Assembly (NCBI RefSeq): GCF_023197165.1
Contig: NZ_JALPRD010000001.1
Span: 496,001 to 560,000 of the forward strand
Source: Sphingopyxis sp. MSC1_008
Lineage (GTDB): Bacteria; Pseudomonadota; Alphaproteobacteria; Sphingomonadales; Sphingomonadaceae
Reading direction: 5' to 3'
Length of the DNA stretch: 64,000 bases
Position 1 is the first letter of the stretch. Each line of letters starts with the position of its first letter. This document shows positions 19,405-28,189 of the stretch, piece by piece. Both the position numbers and the translations under genes were made by a program. The notes beneath the pieces were generated by a model. The model searched no databases. It saw only the letters and a list, made by a program, of their open reading frames with translations, and had not been told where the DNA came from.

Positions 19405-21515
19405 GCTGCTGCGGCAAACGCCACGGATGCCCGTCGCCGGCGCGCAGCGTGGTGACGGCTTCGGGCTTTTCGCCCAGATAAAGCGCCAGCCCGCCGCTTG
19501 TCGCCAGGCTGTCGCGATCGATCGTCATCCAGCGCCCGACGCATTCGTGCGGTAACCAGCGGTCGCTGATCACGATGTCGGCGGCGGCGCAGGCGGCCGC
19601 CATCTCCGCACCCTCGATCCGGTCGCGGCCGCGCGAGGCGAGGATGATGCGCCGCGCAGGCCCCTCGCCTTGGCTCCAGCGGCAGAAATCGCGATTGCAT
19701 TCGACATGATCGAGATCGGTGAGGGCGGCGAGCGGAGCGTCGACCCCGGCGGCTTCGGCCATGCTGTCGCGCACATAGTCGCCCGCCCTGTCGCGGAGCA
19801 GCGCATAGCTGCCATCGGGCAAAGCGGCCGCGATATGACGGCCGTCGCCGGTGACAAGCAGGTCGGGGCGCGGCTGGACAAGCAGTGCTGCCATGCCAAT
19901 CGCCAGCGGCACCGCGCCGGCGCGGCGCCACCCTGTCTTCCAAAGCAGCAACCAGAGCCCGCCGAATACCGCCAAGGCAAAGCCCCAGCGCGGAAAACTC
20001 GGCATCATGGCGACCGCACCCGGTGCATCGGCGACGGCGTGCGCCAGCGCGATCAGCGCGAGCAGGGCCTGTTCGGTGATCCACCAGAAGGGCGCGCCGA
20101 GCCCGACGCTGTCGAACAGCAAGGCGAGCGCCTCGGCAGGCATGATGACGAAGGTCGTCAGCGGGATGGCGACCACATTGGCGAGCGCGCCGTACAGCCC
20201 CGCCTTGTGGAAATGGAACAGTGCGATCGGTGCTAGTGCGACTTCGACGACAAGGTCGGTGAGGAGCAATCCCGTCACGCCGCGTCCCAAACGGATCACC
20301 ACCGACTCTTCCCGCCGGGCGAGAAAGGCTTGCATCGGGCGGCTTTCATGCAGCGCAATGATCGCGGTAACCGCCGCAAAGCTCAGCTGGAAGCTTGGTC
20401 CGGCGAGCGCCTCGGGGCGCCAGATCAGCACGATCAACGCGCCCGCTGCGACGAGCCGCAGGGTCAGCGCCTCGCGGCCCATGAGGAAAGCGATGAGCAC
20501 GAGCAGCGCGGCGATGAACGAACGCAGTGTCGGCACTTCTGCCCTGCGAGCAACGTATACCCGCCGCCGGCGAGCGCCCCCGCGGCCGCTGCGAGGGGCA
20601 GGACATAGCCCGCCAGCGCGAGCCTTCGGCTCAGCGCGAGGAGTCGCATCGTGAGCAACATCGCAAAACCGACGACGGCGGTCACATGCAACCCGCTGAT
20701 CGACAGGAGATGCGCCAGCCCGCTGCGGCGCATCGCCTCCTCGTCCGCCTCGCTGATCGCGCCGCGATCGCCCGCCACCAGCGCCGCAGCAATGCCTCCT
20801 GGAGATCCGTCGATTTGGTCGTGGATATGCGCGCTAAGCCGCGCCCGAAGCGGCGGGGTTACGGCGCCTTTCGCCGGTACACGCGAAACGTTGCCCAGCA
20901 CTGTTCCAACCGCTCCGATCCGGTCGAACCACGCACGCTGTGCAAAATCATACCCGCCGGGGAGGCTGCCGTCGGTGGCGGCATCAGGCGCGCCCTGACC
21001 CCGATCATTTCGCCGTCGGCAAGCGTCACCGCCTGCTCGCTGCGCAACGTCAATCGCACGCGCGGGGGCAGGTCGGGACGGTTCTGCGGCAAGGCAAGGA
21101 TGCGAATTTGCCCCTTGGCGGGCAACGGTTCGGCCCGCTCGACGATCGCGGAAAATTCGGTCACGACCGGTCCCGCGAGTACCGGCGCCGCGACCCAGAC
21201 GGCGCGGATCCAGATGAGCAATACGCCCGCCGCCATCACGCCACATCCTACGACGACCACCCGTCCGAGGCGGCCTTGCCAACCGATCAGCAGCCCCCCG
21301 CACAGGCCGCCCGCGAGCAAGAGCAGCACCCCGATCCAGTGCGCCTTCGCGGGTAGCGCGAACCAAGCAGCGATACCGGCGCCGAGCGCGACCGGCAGCC
21401 AGAGCCCGATCCGCTCGCGCTCCGCCTCCAGCCGCGTTTCGAGCGCGTCACCCGCTCCGCGCCGGATACTTGTCCAGCGTGCGGCAATGGGCGTTTGAAG
21501 CTGCCTTGTCGCCAT
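19358..21515 (-). pseudogene. comEC: ComEC/Rec2-family DNA uptake channel gene with two frameshifts
   Basis: Read across three frames the region encodes a ~719-residue ComEC-like protein: an N-terminal membrane/DUF4131 segment (21515 to about 20960), the competence core with LLSISGLHV (to about 20545), then further membrane helices and a soluble tail (to 19358). Frame 1 passes to frame 2 at the GGGG run 20959-20962, where restoring one base gives the family's PGGYDFAQRAWF. Frame 2 passes to frame 3 at the CCC run 20542-20544, where one added base restores LLAGAEVPTLRSF. Both are single-base losses. As written no full-length channel can be made. True inactivation or two base-call errors are both possible. 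Confidence 0.88.
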
Positions 21516-21574
21516 GCTAGGGGCTCCCCCGATCCCCGCTCAGAAGGGCGGCAAATTGAGTGAAAGAGGCCATA

Positions 21575-23041
21575 GTGGCAACCGAAAACCAAACCAAAGT
21601 GGCAGAAGCGATCCCCGAGGCAACCGGCGCCGACGTTGTGACGCGCTTTGCCCCCTCGCCGACCGGTTTCCTGCACATCGGCGGCGCGCGCACCGCCTTG
21701 TTCAACTGGCTGTTCGCGCGGCATCACGGCGGGAAATTCCTGCTGCGGATCGAAGATACCGACCGCGCGCGTTCGACCGACGCGGCGATCGACGCGATCA
21801 TCGACGGGATGCAGTGGCTCGACCTCGATTGGGACGGCGAGACGGTGTTCCAGTTCGCACGCGCGCCGCGCCATGCCGAGGTTGCAGCCGAGCTGCTCGC
21901 GAAAGGCGAAGCCTATCGCTGCTATCTGACGCAGGACGAGCTCGCCGCGATGCGCGCCGAAGCGCAGGAAAAGCGCCTGCCCTTCCGCGTCCGCAGCCCG
22001 TGGCGCGACCGCGACGACGGCGATCCGTCCGTGCCGCACGTCATCCGCCTGCGCGCGCCGCAGGACGGCGCGGCGACTATCATCGACAAGGTCCAGGGCG
22101 ATGTGACCGTCCAGAACGCCGAACTCGACGATTTCGTCCTGCTGCGCAGCGACGGCACGCCGACCTATATGCTCAGCGTCGTCGTCGACGATAATGATAT
22201 GGGCGTGACGCATGTTATCCGGGGCGACGATCACCTCAACAACGCGTTCCGCCAACTCGCGCTGATCCGGTCGATGAACTGGCGCGAGCCGGTCTATGCG
22301 CATGTTCCGCTAATCCACGGCGCCGACGGCGCGAAGCTGTCGAAACGCCACGGCGCGCTCGGCGTCGACGCGTATCGCGACGAAATGGGCTATCTGCCGG
22401 AAGCGGTGAACAATTATCTCCTCCGCCTCGGCTGGGGACATGGCGACGACGAGATCATCAGCCGCGAACAGGCGACCGAGTGGTTCGACCTCGCGCATGT
22501 CGGCCGTTCGCCGTCGCGTTTCGATTTCAAAAAGCTCGAGAATCTGAACGGCCATTATCTCCGTGAGGCCGGCGATGCCCGGCTCGCCGATCTGGTGGTG
22601 CCGCGGATCGAAAAGCTGGTCGGCCGCGCGCTCGACGGCGTCGACCGCGATCTGCTGACGCGTGCGATGGAGTCGCTGAAACCACGCGCCAAGACGCTCG
22701 ACGAAATCGCCGATGGCGCAATTTTCCTGTTTCAACCCGACCCGTTGCCGGTGGACGAAAAGGCGGCCGAGGTGCTAAAGGCCTCGCCCGAAGGCCTGCT
22801 TGCCGCCGTGACAGAGCGGCTCCGCGGGCTGAACGACTGGACGATAGAAGAGCTGGATGCGGCCGTGCGCGCCGAAGCCGAAGCCGCCGAACTGGGGCTC
22901 GGAAAACTCGCGCAACCCCTACGCGCTGCACTAACCGGCCGAACCATTTCCCCGGGAATTTTCGACGTGCTGCTGTTGCTCGGACGAGATGTCAGTCTGG
23001 CCCGACTTGACGCAGCGCAACATTATCCGGCAGGGGCGTAG
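21575..23041 (+). CDS. gltX: Glutamate--tRNA ligase
   Basis: Charges tRNA(Glu), possibly tRNA(Gln) as well if a GatCAB pathway is used. The class I core is evident: [17 protein letters not shown] (HIGH motif) and KLSKRHGA (KMSKS equivalent). I prefer GTG at 21575 because AGAGG lies 5-6 nt before it (488 residues); a GTG at 21560 in the same frame adds 5 residues and also has an SD-like AGAAGG upstream. It is divergent from comEC and followed by gltA after 38 nt. Confidence 0.95.
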   Translation: MATENQTKVAEAIPEATGADVVTRFAPSPTGFLHIGGARTALFNWLFARHHGGKFLLRIEDTDRARSTDAAIDAIIDGMQWLDLDWDGETVFQFARAPRHAEVAAELLAKGEAYRCYLTQDELAAMRAEAQEKRLPFRVRSPWRDRDDGDPSVPHVIRLRAPQDGAATIIDKVQGDVTVQNAELDDFVLLRSDGTPTYMLSVVVDDNDMGVTHVIRGDDHLNNAFRQLALIRSMNWREPVYAHVPLIHGADGAKLSKRHGALGVDAYRDEMGYLPEAVNNYLLRLGWGHGDDEIISREQATEWFDLAHVGRSPSRFDFKKLENLNGHYLREAGDARLADLVVPRIEKLVGRALDGVDRDLLTRAMESLKPRAKTLDEIADGAIFLFQPDPLPVDEKAAEVLKASPEGLLAAVTERLRGLNDWTIEELDAAVRAEAEAAELGLGKLAQPLRAALTGRTISPGIFDVLLLLGRDVSLARLDAAQHYPAGA

Positions 23042-23079
23042 CCACTCTCTCTCCCCGCCGTCAGTACAGGGAACAAAAT

Positions 23080-24363
23080 ATGACCGACACCGCGAAAATC
23101 ACGCTGGGCGACACAACCGTCGTCAGCCCTGTCCTGTCGGGCACCGTCGGCCCCGACGTCGTCGATATCCGCAAATTCTACGCCCAGACCGGCGCGTTCA
23201 CCTATGACCCCGGTTTCACTTCGACCGCGAGCTGCGAATCGCAGATCACCTATATCGATGGCGACGAGGGCGTGCTGCTCCACCGCGGTTATGCGATCGG
23301 CGATCTCGCCGAACATTCGAGCTTCATGGAAACCTGCTACCTGCTGCTCAACGGCGAACTGCCGAATGCGCAGGAACTGGCCGATTTCGATACGACGATC
23401 ACGCGCCACACGATGCTGCACGAACAGCTCGCGACCTTCTATCGCGGTTTCCGCCGCGACGCGCACCCGATGGCCGTCATGTGCGGCGTCGTTGGCGCGC
23501 TTTCGGCCTTCTATCACGACTCGACCGAGATCCACGATCCGCACCAGCGGATGATCGCCAGCCACCGCCTGATCGCGAAAATGCCGACGATCGCCGCGAT
23601 GGCGTATAAATATTCGGTCGGCCAGCCTTTCGTCTATCCCGATAATTCGCTGAGCTACACCGGCAATTTCCTGCGCATGACCTTCGGCGTCCCCGCGGAA
23701 CCCTATGAGGTGAACCCGGTCGTCGAACGCGCGCTCGACCGCATCTTCATCCTCCACGCCGATCACGAGCAGAATGCGTCGACCTCGACCGTCCGCCTCG
23801 CAGGCTCGTCGGGCGCCAATCCCTTTGCGTGCATCGCGGCGGGCATCGCGTGCCTGTGGGGCCCGGCGCATGGCGGCGCGAACGAAGCCGCACTCAACAT
23901 GCTCCGCGAAATCGGCCGTCCGGAACGCATTCCCGAATATATTGCGCGCGCGAAGGACAAGGACGATCCGTTCCGTCTGATGGGCTTCGGCCACCGCGTC
24001 TATAAAAACTACGACCCGCGCGCGACCGTGATGCAGAAGACGGTGCGCGAAGTCTTCGAAGCGCTGAAGGTCAATGATCCGGTGTTCGAAGTTGCGCTCC
24101 AGCTCGAAGAAATGGCGCTGAGCGATCCCTATTTCGTCGAGAAAAAGCTTTTCCCGAACGTCGATTTCTATTCGGGCGTGATCCTGTCGGCGATCGGTTT
24201 CCCGACGACGATGTTCACCGCGCTCTTCGCGCTCGCCCGCACCGTCGGCTGGGTCGCGCAGTGGAACGAAATGATTTCGGACCCCGCGCAGAAGATCGGC
24301 CGCCCGCGCCAGCTCTACACCGGCGCGGCGCATCGTCCGTTCGTTCCGGTGGGCAAGCGTTAA
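23080..24363 (+). CDS. gltA: Citrate synthase (type II)
   Basis: Condenses oxaloacetate with acetyl-CoA at the entry to the TCA cycle. The 427-residue length, the N-terminal beta domain and the alphaproteobacterial sequence resemble the hexameric, NADH-sensitive class. Catalytic landmarks include [14 protein letters not shown], the GPAHGGANE loop, and [13 protein letters not shown] near residues 305-317. A hairpin terminator follows at 24386-24417. Confidence 0.97.
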   Translation: MTDTAKITLGDTTVVSPVLSGTVGPDVVDIRKFYAQTGAFTYDPGFTSTASCESQITYIDGDEGVLLHRGYAIGDLAEHSSFMETCYLLLNGELPNAQELADFDTTITRHTMLHEQLATFYRGFRRDAHPMAVMCGVVGALSAFYHDSTEIHDPHQRMIASHRLIAKMPTIAAMAYKYSVGQPFVYPDNSLSYTGNFLRMTFGVPAEPYEVNPVVERALDRIFILHADHEQNASTSTVRLAGSSGANPFACIAAGIACLWGPAHGGANEAALNMLREIGRPERIPEYIARAKDKDDPFRLMGFGHRVYKNYDPRATVMQKTVREVFEALKVNDPVFEVALQLEEMALSDPYFVEKKLFPNVDFYSGVILSAIGFPTTMFTALFALARTVGWVAQWNEMISDPAQKIGRPRQLYTGAAHRPFVPVGKR

Positions 24364-24385
24364 GCACTCTAAAATCGTAAACTTC

Positions 24386-24417
24386 GAACGGCGGCGCAGG
24401 CAACTGTGCCGCCGTTT
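24386..24417. terminator. Bidirectional hairpin between gltA and the kinase-like gene
   Basis: A 13-bp stem AACGGCGGCGCAG/CTGTGCCGCCGTT (one G-U pair) with a GCAA tetraloop lies between two convergent genes. Only a short T-rich stretch follows, but position and symmetry suit a shared terminator. Confidence 0.65.
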
Positions 24418-24421
24418 CGAT

Positions 24422-25789
24422 TCAGGCGTCGCGCGCCGGTAGGCTCAGCGTGAAGCGCGCGCCCTGCCCCGGCGCGCTATCGACGGTCAGTTCGCCGTCC
24501 ATCGCGCGCGCCAGGCGGCGGGCGATATAGAGGCCGAGACCCGAACCGCCGCTGTCGGTACGACCGAGCCGTTCGAACTTCTCGAACACCACGGCCTGCT
24601 GCTCGGCGTCGATCCCCTGCCCCTGGTCGGCGACGGTAACCATCGCGCGGTCGCCCTCGCGGTCGACGCGGATCCATATCTGCGAATTATCGGGCGAATA
24701 GCGGATCGCGTTGCCGAGCAGGTTGAGCAGCACCTGCAAAACGCGGCGGAATTCTCCGGTGGCGGGCGCGCGGTCGTCGGTGCGCGGCGCATCGATGCGG
24801 ATGCCCTTTTCCTCGGCCTTCATCCCGAGCAGGCCGACCGCGCGCCGCGCCAGATCGCCCAAGTCGATTTCGTCGGCCGCCGCCTTGAATCCGGGCCGCT
24901 CGATATTCTGAAGATCGGCGAGATCGTCGACGAGGCCGAGCAGGTGGCGCCCGGCATGCGCGATATCGCCGGCGTAGCGCGCATAGTCGGCGCGGATCGG
25001 GCCGTCGAACTGCCCCGAAATCGTCTCCGCCGTCGCGATGATCCGGCTCAGCGGACCGCGCAGCGCGCCATCGATGCGGCGGCCGAACTGCGGATCGGAC
25101 AGCGGGAGCGATCCGAACGCCGGATCGACGAGCGTTCCGCCGCCCTTTGGCTCGGCGGGCACCTGGTCTTCGGCGACGACCGCAAGCCCGCGAAAACCCG
25201 TGAAGCGCCCCATGGCGTCGAACAAGGCTTCGCCCGACAGGGTCATCGCAATACCCACCGCCTGCACACACTGGCCTTCAAAGCGCGATTGGCGTGCCAG
25301 CGCACGCAAGACGGGAAAGCGCCCGTCTTCGTCGGGCTGGAGTTCGAACAGTTCGGACAATGAGCAGCCTTCCCAATTGTCCGGAATGGCCGGCGCATCG
25401 GACGCGGCGTGCAGCGCGACCAGGCGCAACTGCTGATCGCACTCCCACGTCCAGCTTTGCGGTACGGCGGCGCTGTCGGCAATCGCGGGCACCTGCGGCT
25501 GCATCACCGGGCGCGTGCGCCAGTCGCTGATCTCGAGGCTCGCGCCATCGGCATCGGGTGTGATGCGGACGAGCGCGTGGATATCGCTATGGTCGTCGGC
25601 GGCATATAGCGGCCGGCTGATATCGCGATGAAGCCGCTGCGCCAAAGTGACGAGCCGTGCAAGGTGCGGCAGCGCGAGTGGCTTGCCGAGCCCCGCACCA
25701 GCACGCTGCTGCAGGCGCAACAACGGTGCATCGGCGCTGACCAGCGCCCCCGTCCGGTCGACCCGGCCCCGGATGATACGCTCACTCAT
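24422..25789 (-). CDS. Sensor histidine kinase-like protein lacking the phospho-acceptor His
   Basis: A 455-residue protein with no transmembrane helix. Residues ~1-110 and ~115-215 look like two PAS-type sensor segments. A HisKA-like helical hairpin at 235-300 reads IDGALRGPLSRII where active kinases have SHELRTPLNAI: the position of the conserved His is Gly241. The ATPase domain is well preserved (NLLGNAIRYSP N-box, VADQGQGID, VFEKFERLG, GGSGLGLYIARRLA). The start at 25789 overlaps the upstream gene by 8 nt. It may bind ATP yet not autophosphorylate, acting as a pseudokinase or using another residue. No response regulator is adjacent. Confidence 0.85.
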   Translation of the reverse strand: MSERIIRGRVDRTGALVSADAPLLRLQQRAGAGLGKPLALPHLARLVTLAQRLHRDISRPLYAADDHSDIHALVRITPDADGASLEISDWRTRPVMQPQVPAIADSAAVPQSWTWECDQQLRLVALHAASDAPAIPDNWEGCSLSELFELQPDEDGRFPVLRALARQSRFEGQCVQAVGIAMTLSGEALFDAMGRFTGFRGLAVVAEDQVPAEPKGGGTLVDPAFGSLPLSDPQFGRRIDGALRGPLSRIIATAETISGQFDGPIRADYARYAGDIAHAGRHLLGLVDDLADLQNIERPGFKAAADEIDLGDLARRAVGLLGMKAEEKGIRIDAPRTDDRAPATGEFRRVLQVLLNLLGNAIRYSPDNSQIWIRVDREGDRAMVTVADQGQGIDAEQQAVVFEKFERLGRTDSGGSGLGLYIARRLARAMDGELTVDSAPGQGARFTLSLPARDA

Positions 25790-26681
25790 CGCTGCTCGCA
25801 TCGGCCACCGCGCGCGCGGGCAGCATCGCCAGCGAAGCCTCGAGCGGCGCCAGCGCCGCATGATCGAGGCGCAGCGAAGCGAGCAGCGACGGCAGAGTGG
25901 CGGTTTCGGCCGTCAGGAGCGTGAGCGCCATGTCGTCATAGGCGCGGCGGTGCGCAGACGCGGCGAGCGCGATCAGCGTCGGCCAATTGTGGCGTGCGAT
26001 CGCTGCGGCGGCCGCGCCGGGCAACGCCGCGCCCAAAATCTCGTAATAGGCATGTCCGGCATGCGCGATGCCGATTTCGCCCGCCTGCCGTTCGATCGCG
26101 ACGCGCACCGCGTCGCCCAGTTCGGCGGCGCGGCGCTTGTCCCCGCTCACCTCGGCCAGCCGCCACGCGGCGACATCGAGCAGCAGCGCGCGGAAGGTTT
26201 CGCCGTCGAGATCGGCAACGGCGAGCGCGGGATTGCCCAGCGCATCGAAACGGCGGCGGTCGGCAATCTGTAGCGCGAGATAGGCGCGGTCGACATCGGA
26301 CAGCGGTTCGCTTACCGCCGGCGTCTCGGCGTGCGCCACTTCGGGCTCGGACAGCACCGGCGGTGGGCTGGTTCGCTGCCCCGATTGCTCGCGCCAGCGA
26401 TGCTCCTCGGCGCGCGCGAAACAAATGCCCGCAAGCCGCGCCGCGCACGGCAATCCGCCGCGCAGCCACTCGTTCCACAGGAGGCCCGGATCGATACGGG
26501 GATCGAGCCGCGCCGCAACATCGACGACCAGCCGGCGCGCAACGCCCAGCGACAGCGCGCGCTGCTCCTCGGTGAGCCGCCCGGCAGCGGGCGCGGCCAG
26601 ATAGCTCGCCAATTCGCGCAGGCGCGACGATAGCGTCGGCGACGGCGGGTCGATGCCGGGAGAGAAGACCGAGTCACTCAT
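25782..26681 (-). CDS. Uncharacterised Ala-rich helical protein
   Basis: I do not recognise this ~299-residue protein. It is Ala/Arg/Leu-rich, predicted mostly alpha-helical, with no signal peptide, membrane segment or recognisable catalytic motif; a Pro/Glu-rich linker near residues 95-120 divides an N-terminal helical part from a C-terminal one. The ATG at 26681 has GGCGG 6 nt upstream; another ATG 6 nt earlier (26687) is possible. It overlaps the kinase-like gene by 8 nt and follows the membrane protein gene by about 55 nt, so all three are likely cotranscribed and it may be a partner of the kinase-like protein. Confidence 0.75.
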   Translation of the reverse strand: MSDSVFSPGIDPPSPTLSSRLRELASYLAAPAAGRLTEEQRALSLGVARRLVVDVAARLDPRIDPGLLWNEWLRGGLPCAARLAGICFARAEEHRWREQSGQRTSPPPVLSEPEVAHAETPAVSEPLSDVDRAYLALQIADRRRFDALGNPALAVADLDGETFRALLLDVAAWRLAEVSGDKRRAAELGDAVRVAIERQAGEIGIAHAGHAYYEILGAALPGAAAAAIARHNWPTLIALAASAHRRAYDDMALTLLTAETATLPSLLASLRLDHAALAPLEASLAMLPARAVADASSDE

Positions 26682-26739
26682 GCGCATCCGCCAATATCAG
26701 AATGGCGTTAATAGGGCTTAAACCTTGAAGGGCTTTGTT

Positions 26740-27954
26740 TTACCGCGCGTCCGGACGCCGTGCGAGCCTGAGCCAGAGCAATATCTGGAACAGCGCGAGC
26801 AAGGGCAGGATCGCGAACATCAGCGGCGCGAACCCGAACAACAGTGCCGGCGCGAGCATGATCCACGCTTGGTCGGCGTCGGGAAGCAGCCAGTGAAACC
26901 GGCGGCGCTCGCCCGAATCCTCGTAAAGCCATCGTGCGAGCAGGATGGTTGCGGCGAGACACGGCGCCAGTGCGGCCTCGGCGAACAGCGGCATCTTGTG
27001 CGCGGGGCCGGCGAGCGACAAGAGCCACGGAAAAATGGCGAGCAACACCCAGGCAAAGGTGCGGATCACCTCGCGGGTGCGGTCCTGTGCCGCGCTTTCG
27101 GCACGAAACGCCGACAGGAAGCGCATCGCCGCAAGTCCCAGCCCGCCGAAGATCGCCACGAGCGCGCCCGCCGCAGCGAGCCCGGTCGCCGCCAACAATC
27201 CGACGATCACCCACAGCGCCGCCGTAACATAGGGCAGGTAGCGCGCGGTCACCGGCGATTTGACGAGCAGCGGCCCGGCAAGCCGGATCAGCGGCATCAT
27301 GATCGCCGAACGACCCAGCCCCATGCCGCCATATTCGACCTGTTGCAGGCTCGACTGCTCGATCAGCGCCGCGGTCGGGCGATCGGCGACGATCGCGATC
27401 TCGCCCTGTTCGAATAGCGCCGGTTCGCAGTAGAGCCGCCGCGCGCCCGATTGCACCGCGAGGCGCAGCAGCGTCAGCATCATGTCCCATTCGCCGGGCA
27501 TCGCGGCGAGTTCGGCGACCATCGGTTCCGAAATGCATGCAAGCCCGCCCCAGCGGCGGGTCGCGTCGATGCGCTCGAACCCTTGCGTCAGCGGCGTATC
27601 GCCAGTCACGAGGATCGCCGGCGATCCGGGCCGGGCGATCGCCGCATAATGCGTCCCGCCCGCGCGCAGGCCGTCGGCGACCAGAATGATGCGATCGTCA
27701 GCCTCGACCAGTCCCATCAGGTCGGCGGCCGCCCGGACCGCCGTTACCTTCAGCCCGCGGCGGCGGATGCGGTCGCACGTCGTCAGCAATTCGGCGGGCA
27801 CCGCGCCGACTGCAACCGCGATATGCGTCACGCCGACGTCGGAAAGGCGCGCCGCCTGCCGCTCGATCAGCGTCTCGCCCGCCACGGTGACGAGCGCGCG
27901 GAGCGACCCGTCGGGCAGCGTTTCGCTGGCGCCGACCAGCGCAATCAGGGCCAT
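26740..27954 (-). CDS. Membrane protein with degenerate nucleotidyltransferase-like N-terminal domain
   Basis: About 404 residues from the ATG at 27954 (MALIALVGASETLP). Residues 1-~215 follow the plan of a GT-A sugar-nucleotidyltransferase (VAGETLIERQAARLSDVGV, then AVAVGAVP and ILVADGLRAGG), but the GxGxR nucleotide loop is missing. Residues ~240-404 contain about six transmembrane helices. The plan, including a KSPVTARYL segment before the helices, recalls bifunctional inositol-phosphate cytidylyltransferase/DIPP synthase, yet the D-x2-DG-x2-AR motif is absent (IFGGLGLAAMRF stands there). Both halves look catalytically dead; this homology is my inference. It is first of the three-gene group. 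Confidence 0.75.
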   Translation of the reverse strand: MALIALVGASETLPDGSLRALVTVAGETLIERQAARLSDVGVTHIAVAVGAVPAELLTTCDRIRRRGLKVTAVRAAADLMGLVEADDRIILVADGLRAGGTHYAAIARPGSPAILVTGDTPLTQGFERIDATRRWGGLACISEPMVAELAAMPGEWDMMLTLLRLAVQSGARRLYCEPALFEQGEIAIVADRPTAALIEQSSLQQVEYGGMGLGRSAIMMPLIRLAGPLLVKSPVTARYLPYVTAALWVIVGLLAATGLAAAGALVAIFGGLGLAAMRFLSAFRAESAAQDRTREVIRTFAWVLLAIFPWLLSLAGPAHKMPLFAEAALAPCLAATILLARWLYEDSGERRRFHWLLPDADQAWIMLAPALLFGFAPLMFAILPLLALFQILLWLRLARRPDAR

Positions 27955-28189
27955 CGGCGCCGGGGGTATTGAACAGCGGTCATCGGCGCGCAGCTTTAGG
28001 GACGACGAAGCGATTGGCAAGCCCCGCGATGAGGCCCGATGACGTCACGCCTTCACCCCATTTTCCCGCGCTTTACGCGCCATTTCTACGCGCAAAAAAA
28101 TAGCAGAAAAATGACCGAATCGCTGGCCTTTCCGCCCACCATCGGCTAGAAAAAAATCATCTCCCGAAAAGCAGAAAAAAGGCCGGGTC

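Noticed and set aside
26708..26721. TTAA-N6-TTAA as a CtrA box inside the three-gene group
   Set aside because: CtrA sites need a 7-nt spacing. One base off, with no further support, is not enough.
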